A program made the translations under genes and the position numbers. A stretch of DNA of 35,961 bases, taken from the NCBI GenBank assembly GCA_003427395.1, contig BFEA01000204.1, forward strand, positions 2,016,339 through 2,052,299. Reading direction: 5' to 3'. Shown in pieces: positions 1 through 9,966 of the stretch (within the stretch, counting starts at the first letter, position 1; every line of letters begins with the position of its first letter). Origin of the DNA: Chara braunii. Its lineage: Eukaryota > Streptophyta > Charophyceae > Charales > Characeae. Under the pieces are notes generated by a model. It did no database searches and was not told the DNA's origin. It was given only the letters and a program-made list of their open reading frames with translations.

Positions 1-599
1 TTTTTTTTTTTTTTTTTTTTTTTTTTTCCCCGTTGTGTACTACCGGTTGTCTGAGGCTCGGCAATAAAGTCTGAGGCTCTGGAATGACCGGCCTAGCTGT
101 AGCCTGAGCCACGGGCCTTGACAACCAGTAGGCAGTGGTGGTTTAAGGTTTGAACAATGTTTGTTGAACTACTAGGATCTGTGATCCCATAATTGGATCA
201 TGATTGTACGTTGGGTACTCGATTTTTTCATAGGAGAGAAGCTGCCCAATTTTTTAGTCATGAAGGGTCATCTTGGATTGCCCTGCAGGACCCAGAGACT
301 AGCCAGAAGCAAACTTTTATGGTATGAACTTTGACGCGGGTATGACCTTGTGTGAGTGCCATAACCTCACGCTTCTTCCTCCTCCTCCTCGGAGCTAAAC
401 TCATGTCGTGCACGAGTTGGCGGCTCTTCATGAGCCTTACCTCCCCTTCCACCTCTTCCTCTTCCCTGTCCTCGATGGCCCTCAGGCATCGTGTAAGAAC
501 TGGTGTGCAGCGGTGAAGATCAAGATAGAGAGAATATTGTGAAAATAGGAGGATCGAGCTACTAAGAAAGAAAAAGGAAAGTGGTTATGCAAATCACGT
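1..599. other. flank left of the retrotransposon, no gene seen
   Basis: This begins with a run of 27 T, then mixed sequence with no convincing coding region on either strand. It ends where the left LTR starts (TGTCGG at 600). The five bases before the LTR (CACGT) do not match the five after the right LTR (TTGAG), so no target site duplication is visible. Two short open frames here are not coding by composition and resemble nothing I know. Confidence 0.5.
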
Positions 600-963
600 T
601 GTCGGTTGGTGAGCCGTCTCGATCTAGTTTCCCACCAAAGACCGCTACCGGTCGGTGCACCTCATTCCGCCCCTTCCTCCCGGAGTTTGTTCGTCCCTAC
701 GTCCACCCGTCTGATAGCCCGCAGGCCTCGATCCTCTCTGTCTCAGACTCACCCGTGAGCCCGCTTGCTCTTATTCGTATCGGGAGTCTCCGACCGACTC
801 GGACTAGGGGGGGGGGGGGGGGGTTGAGTATCCACAACCCAACCCAACTTGGGTTGCGGCTGCCAGGGCCAAGTGCTATATTTGCAACCGCGACGGAGCG
901 ACAATGGATTCATGCAATTCTTAGCCGACCAAAAACAACCCACTCATGGAAACCCGCCAGCCG

Positions 964-1205
964 TTCGAGTATGCAATCATTCAACCACAAAGGACTGAAA
1001 GTCAAAACGAGAAAGATGCGAGACGTGGATGTCTCGGCCGACTGAGTGCACAATCATTCAACCACTGAAGTGAACAAGGTTTGAAAGCAAAAAGAGAAAA
1101 GTGTGAGATGCGGAAGTCTCTGCCGACTGATTGCACAGTCATTCAACCATTGAAGTGGACAAGGAATGGAAGCAAAAAGAGAAAAGTGCAAGATGCAAAA
1201 GTCTC
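964..1205. repeat. three-copy ~82-bp tandem repeat inside the 3' LTR
   Basis: Three diverged copies each contain 'CATTCAACCA', a stretch like 'AAGCAAAAAGAGAAAAG' and then a short hairpin sequence. In the first copy this is CGAGAC-gtggat-GTCTCG; in the other two the stem has decayed to AGA...TCT. The same three copies are in the other LTR, so the duplication predates insertion. Confidence 0.7.
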
Positions 1206-1435
1206 TTTTCACGAAGCAGGCGTTCCGCGCCCGAGTCAAAAGAGGTCCCAGCCCGATCGCTGAGACAAAGAGCAGGTATTAGCCGCCTACTCGCTCTGGG
1301 AAGCCGAGTCTGATCACCACGGCGACGGCCCCCCTCTTTTTCTCACTTACGCTCACGCACACACATACTTACAGACGATGGTCGTGGTCCTCTTCGTTCC
1401 CCCCCTCCTCTCTTTCTCTTTCCTTCCCTCACTTT

Positions 1436-1438
<3 letters not shown>

Positions 1439-1489
<51 letters not shown>

Positions 1490-1506
1490 CGATCGATCGA
1501 TCGATC
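1439..1506. repeat. (CT)n followed by (GATC)5 microsatellite
   Basis: A CT run to 1486 is followed by five GATC units (1487-1506). It lies in the inverted part of the 3' LTR. The matching place in the 5' LTR (about 19120-19160) has GA-rich sequence and an A-run on the opposite strand, so the array expanded or changed after the LTRs separated. Confidence 0.9.
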
Positions 1507-1620
1507 CCTCTCTTTCTCTTTCTCTCTAGTTCTCTAACTCACCCACCCATGCACACTTTGGGTACAGAGGGTCATAGGTTCGAATTTTGTTACCTTGAGT
1601 CAAAATCAGAGTAAATTGAC

Positions 1621-1869
1621 ATGAAAATCAATCGACCATTATCACCTCATATTACTATTTATAAGCCACAATTAACTTCTACTTTCTCTATTTTTCATAG
1701 AATTTGTGGTTCTTTTTTAGCTACTACTGTTTTATTTAGTATTCTTTTTGTCAAAATTTGTGAACTTAGTCTGATTTTTTATCACTTTTATTTGTTTGTT
1801 TTTTACTTCATTTGTTATTTTCATTGGTTAATCTTCAGTCACAATCCCGCAAGGGAAGAGAAAACATAG
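1621..1869 (+). pseudogene. sdh3: sdh3 5' fragment (succinate dehydrogenase cytochrome b subunit), mitochondrial origin
   Basis: The open frame begins MKINRPLSPHITIYKPQ, the characteristic start of mitochondrially encoded SDH3 in charophytes and bryophytes. It includes the conserved 'STFSIFHRICG' segment of the quinone and heme-binding region of complex II. Similarity runs to about residue 73 (near 1840), after one membrane segment and part of the next. The last nine residues before the stop look unrelated. Full SDH3 is longer and has three membrane helices, so this is a truncated nuclear copy. It reads without RNA editing, as expected for an alga or liverwort-like mitochondrion. It lies in an LTR and has no evident promoter. 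Confidence 0.85.
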
Positions 1870-2212
1870 CATGTTCCAAAAGCGTTGTTGAGGTTTTTGC
1901 GTCGCCATCTTGATAAATAAAATAAGATTGCCCAAGAATACAGTGTGAGTCCGCTGACGTTTACAGAGTTGAGCCTGTTCTGGCGAATTGGAGTCACTTT
2001 CGGATCAAAGCGTCCTACAGTTAACCCGTATTTTATATTATACTATACGTGGGGAAGCGCGCGAACGTACGCTGTTTGTTATACTTCCTGCCTGCCATTG
2101 AAGCTAAGTGGTAAGGTCCAAATCGGCGGATACTGACCGTATGGGAGTTGATTACTCATCTATTGATATTGATTGGGGGACAGGTGACTAAACAACAACT
2201 TACAACGTTAAT

Positions 2213-2615
2213 ACCAAGCGGCCGCTTCAAACCCGAAATGGTGTCTTCGAGTAAAATGACCCATGTACTGACGAACACAACAGATAATAAGAAAAATGGT
2301 TCCTACGATGACATGAAAGTCATGGAATCCAGTAGCTAAAAAGAATGTAGAGCCATATATCCCATTAGAAATGGTAAAAGGAGCTTCTACATATTTCATT
2401 CCTTGAAATGCAGTAAAAACTAAAGCTAGAAGAATAGTGGCTAATATGTCATAAAGGGCTTGTTGTTTTAAACCAGCTAATATAGCATGATGAGCCCAAG
2501 TTATAGCAGCTCCAGATGAAAGTAGAATAAGAGTATTTAGAAAGGGGATTCCCCAATGATCTAACACATCAATACCTTTTGGAGGCCAAATAACTCCAAT
2601 TTCTACGGTAGGCGC
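2213..2615 (-). pseudogene. cox3: cox3 internal fragment (cytochrome c oxidase subunit 3), mitochondrial origin
   Basis: Minus-strand translation gives a continuous central piece of COX3. It starts at [18 protein letters not shown], continues through [14 protein letters not shown] and [19 protein letters not shown], and ends at [11 protein letters not shown], where the conserved Trp-His-Phe that should follow is replaced by a stop. The reading extends upstream of the first internal Met to about 2615, where a 10-bp GC palindrome (2611-2620) marks the break. About half of the ~265-residue protein is present. Several differences from the usual family sequence (E to K in QGMKY, D to N in SNGIY, G to D in FHDFH) are G-to-A changes, as expected for a non-functional nuclear copy decaying by cytosine deamination. 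Confidence 0.9.
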
Positions 2616-3029
2616 GCGCCTATTGCTAGGCTGGCGCTGTAAATAAAGGTACTACGAGCCCTCTGCCCCATTCGAAAAGAGATTCGATGCGTGCTGAAGA
2701 AGTTCAGTCAACATTATCACAGGCAAGTACCAGCCAAGAGACTTACATCGTCGCTTAACAACTCACTGAGTCGGCCCGTAGTGCGCTATACAGATATGCC
2801 GCAGTCGAGGCTAATGCGAAGTGAACGGGGGTGGAGAGCCCGCTACAAGGTTAGGATGCTGATGACATAGCCAGCGATACCCGCGCTCGTCGTCCGGTCT
2901 GAAAGGGATCTGTCCGACGATTGTGGTGTTGCAAGTCCAGTGCACCGCGAGTACTTCACTGACCCTTTTCTCTGGAACCTGTTGACACCTGTCTCGTCAT
3001 ATTTGTGACATAGAGTTTTACCAGCGCCA

Positions 3030-3032
<3 letters not shown>

Positions 3033-3128
<96 letters not shown>

Positions 3129-3129
3129 C

Positions 3130-3195
<66 letters not shown>
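3033..3195. repeat. long (CT)n microsatellite in the 3' LTR
   Basis: About 160 bp of CT repeats with one interruption near 3121-3136. The equivalent of the 5' LTR (18669-18850, opposite strand) is a mixed A-run and GA array. Open frames here encoding Leu-Ser or Arg-Glu runs are artefacts of the microsatellite. Confidence 0.95.
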
Positions 3196-3199
<4 letters not shown>

Positions 3200-4373
3200 C
3201 GCTGGCTGGCGACTTGCTCGCTGGTCCGGCCGCCGCTCTTTGGTCACTTTCGTTCTAGCTGTCGACGCTCGCTTATGCACGTCGACCCCACCCACTCTTT
3301 CTGAATGCCTTTCCGGTCGCGCTCTACCGCTACTGCTCGCAGAGGTCGGCCGCAGAATACAAGCGCATTCGCCTGTTCGTCTTGGCTTCTCCTCGTCCGT
3401 TGGGGGTGTTGCTCCGTTCCACATGCGCTGGTTGAGAGCAGCCCCTTAGCTCCCTCGTGCGAGCTCCGCTTGCTCTCGATAGATGTGTACGCCCTAGCAG
3501 ACTGCTCCCTCCCCAAGCGCTAACGACTCATTCCCTTCTAACTCCCTCTCTCTCTCGGCCGCCCTTCTCTTAGGCGATGGCGACTCCTCTCCCTCCCTTC
3601 AGCTCTCGTCTCCCATGCTTCTCCTCTTTCCGCCCACTCGTACGCTTCGAGCACCACCCCCAATAATTTCCTCCCTCTCCTTTTTATACTCTTCTCTACT
3701 CCCTTCAACAACTCGAGCTCTACGTTTCAAGATGCTGAAGTTAAAATTTTTGGCAAAATTTATCTCTTCCCGCCTCCATCCCTTTTTCGTCCCCACTCGT
3801 TTTCGTTATCTACTCCCGCTCTCTGTTCTCGATCCTCCTCGCCTCTCAGTCACTAATAGGATCTCCTTCTACCTTCTTCTTCCGGATCGTTCGTGATCGC
3901 TGTGCGAGGTTCTCATGATATGTACTTCCCGCTCTTTCTCCAGAGTCCAACTTCGCACCTTGCATTGCTTTTCCGCCCTTCCTCACCCACCGGTTTTCCC
4001 TCATCCCCTTCCCAACCTTCATGCCGTCGTTTTGGTTTCCCTCCGCGCGTCCAACCTTGTTAAAAGTTATCAAGAAGATCGGGGCGCGCGAGCCCCACTT
4101 CCGTTAGGTTATCCAGTCTTAGTGAACGTTTTTCCGCCTCATCGTTGCAGTGGCTCTCTTGTTGACAGTTACCAAGAAGGCAAGAGCGCGTGCGCTCCTC
4201 TCCAGCTCGGTTATCCAGTCTCAGTGGGCGTGATCCCCTCTCGCCCCCCCTTCTCCCTTTTGAGCGACCCTGGTTCCCGCACGGGTTTGCAGCGCCCAGT
4301 TGCTTGCTTGTTTTTTTTACCACCCGAGTCAGGGGAACTGGCGTCACTTATCTCTTTCTTTCTGGAAAGCCCC

Positions 4374-4451
4374 GGCTTGCCCTTCGGCTGATTGCCCTGA
4401 TCACCGAGCCGGGGCTTGCCCTTCGGCTGATTGCCCTGATCACCGAGCCGC
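4374..4451. repeat. 39-bp tandem duplication in the 3' LTR
   Basis: The units at 4374-4412 and 4413-4451 differ only in the last base. The 5' LTR has a single diverged copy (near 20786-20825), so the duplication happened after insertion and recently enough to stay nearly identical. Confidence 0.85.
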
Positions 4452-4970
4452 CCAAGCCAATCATCCGCGTCTGACCATCACACAGTGGCGACCGTCCCAA
4501 AGTTGATTCCTTAGCGTGACCACGCTGTGTTGCCCACATTGAAGCCGATCACCTCCCCCCACTCATCCACTGTAGCGGGCCGACAGTCCCGATTCGTCCT
4601 CAGAGCCAAGGTGGTCATGCCATAACCTTCAACCGTAATTGTCCCCGCCAAGAGTGTCATACCGCTCGCCTTATGGCCCCGTAGCTACCCGCATGCTCTC
4701 GTGCCTTGGTCCCTAGGTTCGCTGCCTTGGCCATACCAAAAGCCTCGGTTTTTCCGCCTATGCTCGGCCCTGCCGGCGACTCATGTCCGGGTTGTCGCAC
4801 CCTGCTGCTCCCATGGTTAGTATGAAAAAGAATCTGAAATCCCCTTTTAATCCTTTAGCCACATGCATTCATACAACAAAACCATACAAAATTAAGGGAA
4901 TCAAACCAAAAAGAAAACCTATGTTAGGTAGCTAGGAGCATCCAGCTGGTAGGAAGCTGCCCAACAACCA

Positions 4971-5313
4971 GCCCACACCCCAACTCTCGCCGTCCACGGC
5001 GAGCTCTCTCACAATCCTGTTCCTAATTAGTAATACTCTACCGTCCCTTTTCTCCAATTATGGTACGCATTTTTACGGCCCCCTTTTTGCATCCTTCCTT
5101 ATGACACACACTTCCCTTAAGTCTCATGCTCTCGGCCACCACCTTTGTTTGACTGTCGTACACGTTCCTGCCCGTGAAGCACATCCCCCCCTTTTTTGAC
5201 TATGGTACATGGTTCCCATTTTCTAAATCACCCGAACATACTCTTCCTCACGGTATCCATACGACCCCGTTCTCTACCTATGGTATAGTCCTCTAGCCGA
5301 AGTACCACATTAA
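4971..5313 (-). promoter_or_regulatory. 3' untranslated region with polypurine-tract candidates
   Basis: The bases directly next to the 3' LTR read GTTGGGGTGTGGGC on the minus strand (4984-4971), a weak G-rich candidate for the plus-strand primer. Farther upstream are three related modules, each with TACCATA followed by a purine run: near 5295-5255, 5217-5180 (the best purine tract, six A and seven G) and 5080-5040. They may be a duplicated or degenerate polypurine region. No coding sequence is seen. Confidence 0.4.
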
Positions 5314-6720
5314 CTACACCCGTCTCCTCCTCCGTATCCTCTTCTCTCGTCGCTCCCTCCTGCATTGCCTCTCTCTCACACGCAATGCTCTCACGACTTT
5401 TCTCGAAATACTCCTTCGTACCTCTACTGAACGCTCCCGTATTTTATCCTCATCATCGTCCTCATCCCTCGGCCTCTTTCGCCTTTTCGGTGTTTTTGGC
5501 AACATAGGCCTCCAGACTTTATATCGTTTCTTTGGGGCCTTCGGCGACGACCCTTGCTTCGAGGTCTCGCCCTTTCCATAGCAGATGGCTCCTTCCGTGG
5601 GTATGGCGATCTTTCCTTTCCGTTTTGGGTTTGTCTCAAGAGTCTCTCTTTGTTGAAAAAACCTCAAATGTGCTCCCGCAACAGGGTCTCTGAGTCGGGC
5701 TCCATCTAACTCAACAATAAAAGATGCTCCCCCGTCCAACCTCTTAAGCACCCGATACGGCCCCATCCATCGATTGGCTAACTTCCAGGCCCAGGTTTTT
5801 CCAAGTGATGAGTCGTACATTAAGACTTGGTCCCCAATCCCTATTGACCTATGTCGGACGCGCAGGTTCTGATCCCACCTTTCCTTCCCTTTTGTTCTTT
5901 CTTTATCGATGTTTTGGACTGCCTCCATCATCCCAGCGTCTAGACTCTCGACTATCTGTCGCATCCTTGCTTCTAACAGCCCCTTGTCATATTGGCCCTC
6001 CATGAGACACTCATCCAGGTATCCACATGGAATTCGATAGGCAAGGGCAATGCCGACCGAACCACAAGGTATAAGGGGGGTAGCCAGCGCTCGATTTGAC
6101 CGTCACATTATCCGCCCAAACGACATACCGCAGAAAACGCGGCCATGGGCTCCCCCAACCCTGACACCAATTTGCCAAGGCTTCCACCAATGTTTGATGC
6201 CCCCGCTCAACTGGCGCATTGCCTTGGGAGTGATAAGCGGTTGTATAAGCCGCCTTGATACCCGCCCTCTCTAGTATCCCTTTCACTTTCTGATTCGTGA
6301 ATTCAGCCCCCCTGTCCATGACTATCTTCCCCACACATCCATACCTAGCAATATATTCCAGTATAAAATCGCTCACCTCTTTCGCAGTCGTCTTTTTAAT
6401 GGCCCATCTTCTACGAACCCGGTGAGGTCATCGCGGGCGTTTATAATGTACCGCAACCCTTCTTCCCCTTTCGGCATGGTTATTAGATCCATATGGACTT
6501 TCTCCCTAGGCGCGGTAAGAAACGGCGGAAGGAAAGGCTCCTTGTAACGGACGGTTGCTCTCTTTTGACAAGCGTCGCAAGTGGAGCAGTATTTCTCAAT
6601 CTCCGCGTATTATCCGTCCCACCAATAAAGTCTTTGAACCTTGTCCGTCGACGCCCCCGTCGTGCAACTCTTCTATGACGATTGTCCTCTCCTCTAGATC
6701 ACAACCGCTTGAGCCGTCAT
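5314..6720 (-). pseudogene. integrase (Ty3/Gypsy), frameshifted
   Basis: This enzyme inserts the cDNA copy into the host genome. From N to C: a degenerate HHCC zinc-binding region (ELHDGG near 6665; CSTCDACQKRA with cysteines at 6588, 6579 and 6570); first catalytic Asp in VHMDLI (6489); second Asp in VMDRGAEF (6316); catalytic Glu in APVERGH (6208). The last two are 35 residues apart, the DD35E spacing. The C-terminal part has a GPY/F-type module (RWMGPYRVLKRL) and ends in a very basic tail with an acidic insert (RPRDEDDDEDK), which could be a nuclear targeting or DNA-binding tail. No chromodomain is recognisable. Frame changes near 6670, 6400 and 6040 and an in-frame stop near 6612 break it. 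Confidence 0.9.
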
Positions 6721-7012
6721 AGAAGTCGCATGAGCATTGCCAACTTTGTGGGTCTTTTAAAAAGGTGTCCGCCTTTCAAACAGTACCCGAGAGCTTTGTT
6801 TTTCACGGCCTCAGTCCCCTCTGTCTATCTGTTAGGTACAATCCTATCTCCCGATACTTTCCGTCATAGAGGTTGGATAGGAACACCTCCGCGCCCTTGC
6901 TCGTGCCTTCTCCAGGAATGGACTCCGGTCCCATCCTATTGGCTGCGACGCTCATAATTTTGTCCTTAGTCAAAGAACGTGCCTCTGCCTCCAGCTTGGG
7001 GTAGTTCTCTTC

Positions 7013-7395
7013 TCAAATTGGAATTCTAGACAACCCGTCGACCACTTGGTTTTTAGCCCCTGAGATTCTTTCAACCTGATAATCATAGAGCCTGATGTGG
7101 ATCATCCACCGAGTTGTCGTTGAATCCGTCAATGAGAAGTCGTTTTGAAGCACGGCTGCTACCGCGGTTGGATCCACCCGCAAGAGGAAACTCCTTCCGT
7201 AGACGTAATGCCTAAAGGTCTTTAGGCAGTGTAATACCCCTAAAACCTCCCTTTTTAATTGGTTGTAGTTTCTCTCGGCCGCGTTGAGCGCCCTGCTTTC
7301 AGATCTTAAGGGTCGTTTTTCGCCTTCCTCATTCTTTTGGGACAGGAGCCCCCTCACCGAACACGATACTGCGTCGGTAGATACTATGAAGGGCC
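7013..7395 (-). pseudogene. RNase H domain of pol
   Basis: It degrades the RNA strand during reverse transcription. It continues in the same frame as the RT connection region (WQFWGVVGYCRIFIKGYS). The acidic residues expected of the family are visible: Asp in FIVSTDAV, Glu in QLKREVLGVLHCL, Asp in FLLRVDPTAV, and the final Asp in NQVVDGLSRIP, where the usual ADxLSR has become VDGLSR. This domain is uninterrupted. It is followed by a stop and by the integrase N-terminus in another frame. Confidence 0.9.
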
Positions 7396-8488
7396 TATGC
7401 TCTTCATCATTAAAGTAAGGGACCCCCAACACTTGGCCTCCTTCACGGAACTCTTCTTTGAGAGTTTCCATTGCTCTATCCTGCTCTCCTCCCCAATCCC
7501 ATTTCTCAGTCTTACGAAGTAGCTCTCGGAGGGGTTCCGCCTTGTCACTGTAGCCCTTTATAAAAATGCGGCAATAGCCCACAACCCCCCAAAATTGCCA
7601 CACTTCCGTGATTGTTTTCAAGGGTGACGGCCACAGGATTATCTTTTCCAACTTGGCGGGATCTGGGCCTTCTTTCGTCCTTGTTGCAAATAAACCCCAA
7701 TATTTTGATAGAAGAGACCACTCATCGGCTCTTAGTCCCACTGACGGTTAGGTTGGCGTCGTCCAACTTCCTGAAGACCTCCTCCACATCCGCCACGTGA
7801 TCCACTACGAATTTTCTAACCTCTTTCGTTTTGTTCTTCCCTACCGACCCTTTAATCGGAAAGTCATCAAGAAAAACTTTCACTTTCTCTGGAATGAACT
7901 CCTTGAGGACCGCAATCATAGCCCTTTGAAAAAATGTCACTCCATTGGTCCAGCCCATAGGCACAACCATCATCTGTAGTAACCCAATTGGGGTATGCAT
8001 GGTCGTCATGTGCCAGTCACGATAATCCAGGGGGATCTCATTGTACCCAGAGAAAAGGTCACAGATGGAATAGATTGACCGCCATGCCGCTCCTTCTGCC
8101 AAGAGGTCCGCCTCCGGTATAGACCCGACGTCTCGGACGGTGACGGCGTTCGTCCTCCGAAGGTCCTGGATCCACCTAAGTTTCTCGCTACCACCTTTCC
8201 TAATAAAAAACCACTTGTTCGCATAGGCGCTCTCACATGATTCGGCCACGAACGTCCTCATTTTTTCTTTTATGGAAGCGACTACTCCTTTTTTTCCTTT
8301 TGTGCATACTTCCACGGGGGTCTATCCTTCCACGACACGTGAGGAATGATTCTTGCAGGCTTAGCATACCTTGGGTCGATCCTGCCTCGTTCCGAGTCAT
8401 CAAAGACTATGGCCTTATCACAACCTCTCAAGACTGTGACTACATACTCCTTTTCACCTTTCGTAAGGTTTCCATCTCCTATATTCAT
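7396..8488 (-). pseudogene. reverse transcriptase domain of pol, frameshifted
   Basis: It copies the element RNA into DNA. Recognisable blocks in order: an N-terminal segment (WKYAQKEKKEVVASIKEKMR, split by a frame change near 8300), LRWIQDLRRTNAVT, the first catalytic Asp in SICDLFSGYNEIPL (about 8060), MVVPMGWTNGVTFFQRAM, and the metal-binding box VFLDDFPIKG (about 7874), where the usual YxDD is FLDD. A second frame change near 7735 leads into the connection region and RNase H. The FxDD-[FV]-P-x-KG form with the following HVADVEEVF segment recalls Ty3/Gypsy elements of algae and fungi rather than typical angiosperm ones; this comparison is from memory. Both catalytic Asp positions survive. 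Confidence 0.92.
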
Positions 8489-8654
8489 CTTTTCTACCTT
8501 GTGGCCAATGATTATATGACCCTCCTTCTCTTTTCACCTTTTGATGATCTCAACTATCTCTTCGCGGAGATCGAGGACTCCCCGGTCCTGTCCCGGCTGA
8601 ACTCGGCGGGTTTCACTTTCTCCACTACGGTTTTAGGTTTTATACCTCCGCCGG

Positions 8655-9557
8655 CTAGAGGGATTCCCCCATAAAGGACAGCCTAATATATCCTCCGAAC
8701 TCCTCGTCCTCGCTCTCCTTCTCATACCCTACTCTGTCAATCATAATCCGATCCCCAATCAATTCAACTTTCACTTTCTCCTCTGGAGACATCTTTCCAA
8801 AAAAAGGGGTTTCCTCTAGGCGGGCTTGGCATATCCTGGACCGCCCACCCCCTTTCTTTGGGATGCTGGCGCGGTTACGCTCATCTTGAGTATCCACAGT
8901 CATGAGAACTAACCGAACTTTGTCTGGGGATTGGATGGAAAGAGTTTGGCTCCCATCGGGAAGGTCGACTGTAGTAGGGTGCACCGCGCTGAGCCAGGTA
9001 CGACCAAATATCAATTCGGATGAGCACTCCTTTACTGAAACGATTGGCACGCTAGTCTCTACTCCCGCGACGGTTTGTGACAGACTCATTCTGCTGGTTG
9101 TAACTTGGTATGTGCGATCACCATAGACATAGCGATTTCCCTATCTATCTCCAGACCCAACTCCTTGGCGATAGAATTCCGACAAACAGTCGATTCGGAC
9201 CCGTTACCTACCAGAGCCCTCATGTCTCTCCCGTTAACCATATCGTGGAGTTGGCCACTGCCTAGCAAATAGAATCTCTTTACTTCCTCTTCGGAGAAGT
9301 AACTCGTCGACAGACTTTCCATAGTGATTCGAGAAGATAGTGTCGTCCCAGATTGGAGCCCATTTCTTTGATGCCACATTACCTAAGATGGTCGGTGTCT
9401 GGGCCATCGGGACTCTTACCTTCTTAGTGATACTCAGAAGCTTTTCCCGCACATTCTTACTAGCCGCCAAGTATTCCAACAAAGTGCATTGCGTTGGTTG
9501 CATTAGAGTCCACCTGAGAGGGGTCACGGTATCTATCTCGTCTAGCATATATTTCAT
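8655..9557 (-). pseudogene. pre-protease domain and retroviral-type aspartic protease, active site lost
   Basis: The upstream part (9557 to about 9330; LTPRWTL-like segment 'TPLRWTLMQPTQCTLLEYL') is a linker of the kind that precedes the protease in some Ty3/Gypsy polyproteins. The protease follows in another frame: VNGRDMRALVGNGSESTVC (about 9240-9185) stands where the catalytic [VL]-D-[ST]-G motif should be, so the Asp is Gly and the next residue is Asn. The C-terminal hydrophobic-Gly motif is present as LIFGRTWLSAV (about 9010). An Asp-less active site cannot cleave. Frames change near 9330 and 9088. The protein then runs into an acidic linker to the RT (ESEDEEFGGY). Confidence 0.8.
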
Positions 9558-9966
9558 CTTGAATTTCTTCGACCCTCTCCTTCTTCGCCCTTCCCTTCTG
9601 CCTCCTTTTTCTCCGCGATTTTTGTGTTCATCATCGGTTGATCTCCATCCGCGTTATTCTTCCCGGGCGCGGCTTCTTTTTCCCCGGAAGAGCTGGCTCT
9701 GGATTGGGTTCTCGCTCTCAAGCATTGGTCCGTCTCCACTTCTTCAGAGGAAGTCTCTACGAACTTGATCCTGGAAACTTGGGGCTCCCGTACGGAGACT
9801 CCCCCGGTCGTCTCGGGTTCTATCACTTGAACTCTGGACGTCCCCGCTACCCACTACCCTCAAGTCTCTTCTTCAACTTCTCTTCCTGCAAGGCGATTCT
9901 TTTATCAACATTCACTCTCATGGAAGGGTAGAAAGAAATCGGCTCTTCGTCATCAGCCTATACCAC
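9554..9966 (-). pseudogene. charged linker between gag and protease
   Basis: The minus-strand translation is low complexity and rich in Glu, Lys, Ser and Gln (EAEGKGEEGEGRR, SSEEVETDQ), with stops and frame changes. It links the nucleocapsid region to the pre-protease domain. No motif indicates a separate function. Confidence 0.5.

Larger units (their letters stand above)
1558..2686. other. organelle-derived insertion inside the 3' LTR (NUMT)
   Basis: This block is absent from the 5' LTR, where the flanking LTR sequence (…CCATGCACAC and GATGCGTGC…, on the other strand) is separated by only about 21 bases. It is AT-rich compared with the LTR. It holds the 5' half of mitochondrial sdh3 on the plus strand and a central piece of cox3 on the minus strand, arranged tail to tail, with about 370 bp between them that I cannot assign. 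The simplest reading is mitochondrial DNA captured during double-strand break repair, possibly several fragments joined. Confidence 0.75.
600..4970 (-). repeat. 3' LTR (left copy), rearranged
   Basis: It starts TGTCGGTTGG at 600 and ends CCAACAACCA at 4970 on the plus strand, matching the ends of the right copy (TGTTGGCCGG and CCCAACAACA). Two parts are collinear with the right LTR: 600-1374 matches 17748-18525, and about 3335-4970 matches 19255-21336. The part between, about 1375-3335, is inverted relative to the right copy, carries a 1.13-kb organelle-derived insertion and has much longer CT tracts. Close to its left end, about 13 bases present in the other LTR are missing. A 39-bp tandem duplication (4374-4451) is also private to this copy. 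LTR promoter or polyadenylation signals could not be assigned. Confidence 0.88.

Noticed and set aside
1570-1600. GGTTCGAAT at 1577-1585, like a tRNA T-loop, next to the sdh3 fragment
   Set aside because: The flanking T-stem does not pair fully and there is no acceptor partner, anticodon arm or D arm. At most it is a tRNA remnant in the organelle insert.
2843-3424. Open frames of Arg-Glu or Leu-Ser repeats (also at 18502-18778, 20254-20503 and 34941-35247)
   Set aside because: They are translations of CT/GA or T microsatellites, not proteins.
5314-5640. A chromodomain at the integrase C-terminus
   Set aside because: The tail is basic with an acidic insert and lacks the aromatic cage pattern of chromodomains.
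7013-8488. A second (archaeal-type) RNase H as in Tat/Ogre elements
   Set aside because: Only one RNase H domain is visible between RT and integrase; the sequence after 7013 goes into the integrase zinc-binding region within about 300 bases.
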